Of a DNA stretch of 64,000 bases, positions 59,335-64,000 are shown piece after piece. Position numbers and translations under genes: made by a program. Under the pieces are notes generated by a model that did not search any database, had not been told where the DNA came from, and was given only the letters and a program-made list of their open reading frames with translations. This DNA comes from JBBQVS01 sp038211295 (lineage in GTDB: Bacteria > Chloroflexota > Ktedonobacteria > Ktedonobacterales > Ktedonobacteraceae): the NCBI GenBank assembly GCA_038211295.1, contig JBBQVS010000010.1:1-64000 (forward strand), in the 5' to 3' direction. Within the stretch, counting starts at the first letter, position 1; the number at the start of each line of letters is the position of its first letter.

Positions 59335-61002
59335 ATGCAGAAAACATTTTTTACGCAACGCCAACGCTTCTGGAACGGCTTTCTCGCGGGTCTTGGTGCT
59401 GGAAGTATCGCGACACTGCTGATGTTGCTTCTGAGTGTGACGTTCAACGGCGTCTCTTTACCGGAAGTCTTCGGCTCCGCCCTGACGCAGTTGATGTCAC
59501 CGACAACCTTCGATGCATTGCATCAACTTATTGGTGGCGACGCCAAGCACTACTTTTTTTACTGTATTCTGGTTGGTCAATGCCTTGTGTTCGCGCTAAG
59601 CGGCGGCCTTTGTACACTCTTGCTGGGAAGATTTATAGCTAAAAAAACAGGGCAAGAAATGCTGAACTGGGGCGCGGGCCTTGTTCTGGCACTACTGCTC
59701 TTGCTTGTCACAGGTCTTATGCTCTTACCACTCACAAAGGCGGGCCTATTCGGCTCACAACTGGGAATTGGCGCGGTCAACACAACGGTAAGTCTGGCAG
59801 TAGTAGGTCTGGTATTTGGCGGCACATTTGTCATGTTACAAAATCAAGCGGTTACGCGTTGGCAACGCCTGCTCGCATCCCCACTAGCAGTGCAGGCGAA
59901 GAGTGTGGCACGGCGCGAGATGATTATACGTGGTCTTCAGTTTGCCGGCCTCGGTGCGTTAGGGATACTGGCGGTGCGCTTTATCACCAGCGCGGGAAAT
60001 GTTGTTGGCAACGGCGGTGGCGGTGGAGCCGCGACAGCACCGTCGTTGCTGCAACGCTTCCAAAAGAAGGTTACGCCTGTACCGACGCCAAAGTATGGCG
60101 ATGTTCAACCCGCGCCACTTTTATCGAAAGAGGTTACGCCCAACGACCAGTATTATGTCGTTTCTAAAAACTTGTTTTCCGATCCAAGAGTCAACGGCGA
60201 CACATGGCATCTCTCCGTGTCGGGTCAAATAGCTCAACCCTTCTCACTTTCTTACAACGATCTGCTGACATTGCCAACAAAAAAGCAATACGAGTCCATG
60301 ATGTGTATTAGCAACGAAGTCGGCGGCCCCTACATGAGCAACGCGCTATGGGAGGGTATTCCCCTCGCCGATCTACTGGCACGCGGGGGCGCGATCAAAG
60401 CAGGTGCGACAAAAGTAGTGTTATACGCGGCAGACGATTATAGCGACAGTATCCACCTCACGAAAGCGTTGGAGCCGACAACGCTTCTGGCCTTGCGGAT
60501 GAACGGAGCGACGTTGCCACAGGGACACGGCTTTCCACTGCGACTGCTGGTTCCCGGCATCTATGGTATGAAGCATGTTAAATGGATTACGCGCATCGAG
60601 GTTGTCAATTCCGATTTTCAAGGCTACTGGCAGCAACGTGGGTGGAGCGACCCCGCGCCGCTTCGACTGACCTCACGCATCGACATCCCACTTACGGGCG
60701 CAACGGTTGCAGCGAACAAGCCTGTCACGCTCGCGGGTGTTGCTTTTTCTGGCAACAAGGGTATCAGTCAGGTCGACGTAACCTTCGACAATGGACAAAC
60801 GTGGAATACAGCCACGCTTAAACAACCTCTATCCGACCTGACGTGGGTGCTATGGGAGCTGCCGTGGCAACCAAAAGCTGGTTCCTATACTGTAATTGTG
60901 CGAGCCATCGACATGCAAGGCAATATGCAGGATCCTACCCTCGCGCCTCCCTTGCCCGATGGCTCTTCGGGCTACCATAGCATCGTCGTAACCGCGAAGT
61001 AA
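59335..61002 (+). CDS. Membrane-anchored sulfite-oxidase-family molybdopterin oxidoreductase
   Basis: 555 residues. The N-terminal half has five membrane helices (to about 220) and a Gly-rich linker (NGGGGGAA). The C-terminal half is an Oxidored_molyb domain: YESMMCISNEVGG contains the Cys that ligates Mo, followed by LWEGIPLADLLARGG, YAADDYSDSI and GFPLRLLVPGIYGMKHVKW; a dimerisation Ig-like domain closes the protein (TLAGVAFSGNKGISQVDV). Family members oxidise sulfite or reduce sulfoxides; no haem domain is present. The substrate is unknown. It is divergent from the PadR-PP2C operon across the palindrome. Confidence 0.9.
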   Translation: MQKTFFTQRQRFWNGFLAGLGAGSIATLLMLLLSVTFNGVSLPEVFGSALTQLMSPTTFDALHQLIGGDAKHYFFYCILVGQCLVFALSGGLCTLLLGRFIAKKTGQEMLNWGAGLVLALLLLLVTGLMLLPLTKAGLFGSQLGIGAVNTTVSLAVVGLVFGGTFVMLQNQAVTRWQRLLASPLAVQAKSVARREMIIRGLQFAGLGALGILAVRFITSAGNVVGNGGGGGAATAPSLLQRFQKKVTPVPTPKYGDVQPAPLLSKEVTPNDQYYVVSKNLFSDPRVNGDTWHLSVSGQIAQPFSLSYNDLLTLPTKKQYESMMCISNEVGGPYMSNALWEGIPLADLLARGGAIKAGATKVVLYAADDYSDSIHLTKALEPTTLLALRMNGATLPQGHGFPLRLLVPGIYGMKHVKWITRIEVVNSDFQGYWQQRGWSDPAPLRLTSRIDIPLTGATVAANKPVTLAGVAFSGNKGISQVDVTFDNGQTWNTATLKQPLSDLTWVLWELPWQPKAGSYTVIVRAIDMQGNMQDPTLAPPLPDGSSGYHSIVVTAK

Positions 61003-61021
61003 TTAGAATACAGCAATGTGA

Positions 61022-61059
61022 GTATGGGGACATATGTGTCCCCATACCTCTTATTTTTT
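61022..61059. terminator. Terminator between the oxidoreductase gene and murJ
   Basis: GTATGGGGACA (61022-61032) pairs with TGTCCCCATAC (61037-61047), followed on the plus strand by CTCTTATTTTTT. It ends the oxidoreductase transcript and probably also the convergent murJ transcript. Confidence 0.75.
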
Positions 61060-62805
61060 GCCCAGTTTCGCCAGTACAGCACCTTTGAGCAGATTTATCT
61101 CCTCGACCTTTAAGAGCAATACGCCTCCAAAGAACACCACTACCGCTAAGCCACCCGCGACAACTACGGTTAAGAACGAGCCGAGCAGCGTATCTAGCGA
61201 AAAGAGATGTATATGTGCGAGTACCTTCTGTGCGCCCCATGCAGCACCTACCATTACCGCCGTCACAGCGAGAACTTTCAATACCGTTGGAATGGTTTCG
61301 CGAATGCGAATTGAGCCAATCGCGAAGCGTAGCAAGAACAAGAGAATTATTGCATGTAGCGAGTTCTGCACCGTATTTGCTAACGCAAGCATTGGCATTC
61401 CCAGCACCGTCTCACTAAATGGCAACGCAACAGCAAAATAGCCAAGCATACTCACAAAGAGGACAACCACCGGAATGATTGTATTTTTGCGGGCATAAAA
61501 GGCCGCAATCAATAACTGATCCATCGCCACAAAAGGCAGTTGGTAGGCATAATTTTGTAGCGCGATAGCGGTCAGATGAGCGTTCGCGGTTGTATAGTTG
61601 TGATGACGAAATACCAGATCGATAATCGGGTTTTGCAGCACAATCAGACCTGCCGCTGCTGGAATCATCAGCAACAGGCCGAGGCGGAAGCCAAGGAGTA
61701 ACGTCTCTTTGAAGCGTTCATCGTTGCGCTCACGAACGTGTTGGGAGAGCGTGGGCAGAACTGCGAACGAGAGCGCAGCGGCTACAAGGCCAATTGGAAA
61801 CTGTATCAGCGTAGTTGCGGAGCGCAACGCCGCGTTGTTTGCTTCGCCACACCCTTTCAAGCTCGTCGCAAAGGGCAGACAGTGAGAACTTACCGCGAGA
61901 TACTGGTCAAAATAGATCAGCGCGGTACTCACCAGGAAGCTTACCGCGACGGGGCCATACAGCCGTAGAATACGGCGTATCGCTGGATGTTTGAGGTCAA
62001 GCACGAACATATAGCCAAAACGCTGACGGCGCAGACCTGGAATGAGCAACACGACCTCGCCCAACGCGCCAAGCAGTACGCCAAATGCGATGCCCAGATT
62101 GCCATATCTTTGTTCACCAATCAACGAACCGCCAATCGCCCCAATGATGATGCCTACATGATAGGAGGCAGTGGCAAAGGCGGGCCAGCCAAACTCTTTT
62201 AGCGAGTAGAGCGCGGCAAGCAAGACAGCGAAAGGGCCAAGCGCAATCAGCGAAAAGAAAATAATTTGCGACAGGTGCAACGTCAGCGTGCGTCCCTCTG
62301 GCGTGTAGCCTTTCAGCACGACATTTACAAAAAGTGGAGAAAGAAAAAAGAGAAAGCAGAGAGAGGCAACGAGCATAATTAGCCCGACGAGATTGACCAG
62401 CGTAAATACTAAACGACGCAGTTCATCGCGCTTTTCCGGTGTGGCATAATCCGTGAATGTTGGAATGAGCGCACCCGACACAGAGCCATTCACCAGAAAG
62501 TCGTTGAAGGTTTGCGCCGGCAGAATCGCGGAATAGAACGGCCCTGCGACCTGTGAGCCAAAACTCGTGATAACCACCGTGCGTACCATGCCTAACAAGC
62601 TGCTACCGAGGTTGCCCAGCATTACGAAGCCAGCCGATTTCACGAGTTGTCGCCGTTCGCTCGGCACCGACTCGCCTATCTCAAGCGGTGCAAGCTCGAC
62701 GAGTTGTTCCGCCTGTGGCGTCTGCTCCGCCATCGTAATCTCTGCTGCCACAACGGGAAGTATTTCGTTCTCTGTAGTAGGTTTATCTATTGCATCTTTT
62801 GCCAT
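61051..62805 (-). CDS. murJ: Lipid II flippase MurJ (MviN)
   Basis: 584 residues with 13-14 membrane helices after a soluble N-terminus of about 45 residues. MurJ flips lipid II to the outer face for peptidoglycan synthesis. GFVMLGNLGSSLLGMVRTVVI, the N-terminal FLVNGSVSGALIPTFTDYA, the ATTLIQFPIGLVAAALSFAVLPTLS segment and AFYARKNTIIP are family landmarks. It is next to hldC with a 6-nt gap, an envelope-associated arrangement. The charged N-terminal extension is longer than in E. coli. Confidence 0.94.
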   Translation of the reverse strand: MAKDAIDKPTTENEILPVVAAEITMAEQTPQAEQLVELAPLEIGESVPSERRQLVKSAGFVMLGNLGSSLLGMVRTVVITSFGSQVAGPFYSAILPAQTFNDFLVNGSVSGALIPTFTDYATPEKRDELRRLVFTLVNLVGLIMLVASLCFLFFLSPLFVNVVLKGYTPEGRTLTLHLSQIIFFSLIALGPFAVLLAALYSLKEFGWPAFATASYHVGIIIGAIGGSLIGEQRYGNLGIAFGVLLGALGEVVLLIPGLRRQRFGYMFVLDLKHPAIRRILRLYGPVAVSFLVSTALIYFDQYLAVSSHCLPFATSLKGCGEANNAALRSATTLIQFPIGLVAAALSFAVLPTLSQHVRERNDERFKETLLLGFRLGLLLMIPAAAGLIVLQNPIIDLVFRHHNYTTANAHLTAIALQNYAYQLPFVAMDQLLIAAFYARKNTIIPVVVLFVSMLGYFAVALPFSETVLGMPMLALANTVQNSLHAIILLFLLRFAIGSIRIRETIPTVLKVLAVTAVMVGAAWGAQKVLAHIHLFSLDTLLGSFLTVVVAGGLAVVVFFGGVLLLKVEEINLLKGAVLAKLGKK

Positions 62806-62811
62806 ATAGAG

Positions 62812-63318
62812 TTATTCTCCGCGTATCTTCGCAATCAACGCCGTCGTTGAGTGGTTTGGTAAATACGAAATCAGTTGTACGGTGCCACCATAGCTCTGCA
62901 CTACTTTCGCCTCTGGTAAACGGTTCGGGTCAAACGCGCCATTGGGCGTGCTGGCATAGTCGCCGCCCTTGATATAAATAAGTGGTCGCAACGCCTCGAT
63001 CAATGCACTCGCGGTTGGTTCATCGAAGATGGTCACATAATCAATACAGCTTAGGGCCGCCAGAATCTCGGCGCGTTCTAACTCTGGCACATAGGGCCGT
63101 CCCGGCCCTTTGAGTCGCTGTGTGCTTGCATCACTATTGAGGCCCAGCACCAGAAAGTCGCCGCGCTTGCGTGCCTCTTGCAGATAGCGCACATGGCCTA
63201 GATGCAGAAGGTCGAAGCAGCCATTGGTGAATATGCCCCACTCGCCCGCATCCTGCCGACTCCGCACCTTCTCGGCAAGCTCGTCGCGCCTGAAATATTT
63301 CCGTAATGTTGTATTCAT
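62812..63318 (-). CDS. hldC: D-glycero-beta-D-manno-heptose 1-phosphate adenylyltransferase
   Basis: 168 residues. Equivalent to the C-terminal domain of HldE (RfaE): it joins ATP to heptose-1-phosphate to make ADP-heptose. The nucleotidyltransferase motif is FTNGCFDLLHLGHVRYL, with LGLNSDAST and the GGDY block following. It has an extra N-terminal stretch of about 20 residues. The kinase half is the separate gene just upstream. ADP-heptose feeds lipopolysaccharide core in diderms or S-layer and wall glycans in monoderms. Confidence 0.93.
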   Translation of the reverse strand: MNTTLRKYFRRDELAEKVRSRQDAGEWGIFTNGCFDLLHLGHVRYLQEARKRGDFLVLGLNSDASTQRLKGPGRPYVPELERAEILAALSCIDYVTIFDEPTASALIEALRPLIYIKGGDYASTPNGAFDPNRLPEAKVVQSYGGTVQLISYLPNHSTTALIAKIRGE

Positions 63319-63352
63319 GCATTTTTCTCTACAATGTTAGACGGACGAGAAG

Positions 63353-64000
63353 TTATTTCTCGCCCAGAACCAGATGCAGCAATTCCTGTGGTGTATTGCT
63401 TGCCGCGCCCAATCGTCGTACAACAAGAGCCGCCGCCGCGTTCGCGAGATATGCCGCCTCCACCTTGCTCGCGCCCGCCGTAAGCGCGAGCGTGAAGGTC
63501 GCTGCGACTGTATCGCCGGCTCCATTTGTATCAACGATCTCGCTGGCGTTTGGGAGCGGGTACGTGGGGAAATGCGTGGGCGGTGTTCCCGCCTCGAATA
63601 AACTCATCCCTTCGCGTCCGCGCGTTATCAACACGCTCTTCGCATTACTTCCTTGTAACAAACGTTGCCCAGCATCATCCAACTCTGCGGGTGTTTTGAT
63701 GGTCATGCCAAGCGTGGACTCCGCCTCCGGTTGGTTCGGCGTCAAAGCGGTCACGCCCTGAAAACGGAAAAGCGAACGGTGCGAGTCAACCACAATCACC
63801 TTGTTCAAGGTGCGTGCGAGAGGGATACACGTCTCGATAATATCGGGGCTAATCACGCCATTTTCATAATCCGAAAGTACCACTGCGTCGATTGTCGGCA
63901 GCATCTCTTTGATGTACTCAAGAATATGTTCTTTACATAATGCAGATATATCCGATGTGTCTACGCGGTCTATTCGCACAATATGCTGCTGCACAATTTG
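63353..64000 (-). CDS. hldA: Heptose-7-phosphate kinase, PfkB family (partial, N-terminus beyond window)
   Basis: About 215 C-terminal residues are visible; the frame continues past the right edge, so the true start is outside. Ribokinase/PfkB features are present: DAVVLSDYENGVIS, LTPNQPEAE, ITRGREGMSL and the anion-hole DTNGAGDT with catalytic Asp. This is the kinase half of HldE as a separate gene, phosphorylating heptose-7-phosphate to the 1,7-bisphosphate. It lies 34 nt upstream of hldC in the same operon. Confidence 0.9.
   Translation of the reverse strand, partial: QIVQQHIVRIDRVDTSDISALCKEHILEYIKEMLPTIDAVVLSDYENGVISPDIIETCIPLARTLNKVIVVDSHRSLFRFQGVTALTPNQPEAESTLGMTIKTPAELDDAGQRLLQGSNAKSVLITRGREGMSLFEAGTPPTHFPTYPLPNASEIVDTNGAGDTVAATFTLALTAGASKVEAAYLANAAAALVVRRLGAASNTPQELLHLVLGEK

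Overview
The window looks like chromosomal DNA from a Chloroflexota bacterium, most plausibly class Ktedonobacteria. This is inferred from gene content and style only: moderate GC, a SufC-SufD-SufS-SufU Fe-S operon led by an Rrf2 regulator, paired FemA/B-type ligases, a DUF2079 membrane protein, a separate heptose kinase and nucleotidyltransferase, PadR and TPR-XRE regulators, and many Pro/Thr-rich secreted proteins. No rRNA operon, phage, CRISPR array or intact insertion sequence is visible. One tRNA gene, tRNA-Arg(CCT), was found.

Layout. 0.6-9 kb, mostly minus strand: two tandem secreted proteins resembling clan-A glycoside hydrolases, mnmE (with a promoter suggesting a leaderless mRNA), fdhD, a small DUF4177-like protein, a class B penicillin-binding protein and aroC. 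9-16 kb: an XRE-TPR regulator, an SGNH lipoprotein, phoU, a PIG-L deacetylase, lgt and an M20 dipeptidase. 16-17.7 kb: an AT-rich gene-poor segment between two copies of the mutL promoter/start region, holding decayed coding sequence, a candidate small RNA and two tiny HTH proteins. 17.7-31 kb: mutL-priA, DUF2945, NUDIX, SDR, rarA, bioY, a DUF512 radical-SAM protein, two FemX-like ligases and a GNAT. 31-37 kb: the suf operon, extended by an SDR and a Rieske ferredoxin. 37-50 kb: membrane proteins (YdjM-like, DUF2079, YggT), two very small candidate genes flanking the tRNA, an epimerase, an epoxide-hydrolase-like enzyme, a CarH-like B12 photoreceptor/regulator, an ECF sigma/anti-sigma pair, a LysM transglycosylase and a MerR regulator. 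50-64 kb: a DUF2156/MprF-like protein, holA, a membrane-fused alpha/beta hydrolase, a split chromate transporter next to an Rmt-type 16S rRNA methyltransferase, a PadR regulator with a fused PP2C phosphatase under a 44-bp perfect palindrome, a membrane-anchored sulfite-oxidase-family enzyme, murJ, and hldC/hldA running off the end.

How genes work together. Envelope building recurs: lgt, PBP, FemX pair, MurJ, transglycosylase, heptose activation and the lysyltransferase-like protein. DNA maintenance is represented by mutL, priA, rarA and holA. The suf block is a self-regulated Fe-S assembly unit that could support MnmE-independent Fe-S enzymes such as the radical-SAM and Rieske proteins. The most interesting items are the Rmt-like methyltransferase, the CarH-like sensor with a duplicated helical domain, the PadR/palindrome/PP2C-fusion unit, the bracketed segment upstream of mutL, and a family of interspersed palindromic repeats. 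Start sites were re-chosen by ribosome binding site and family conservation, so several genes are shorter than their maximal open frames.
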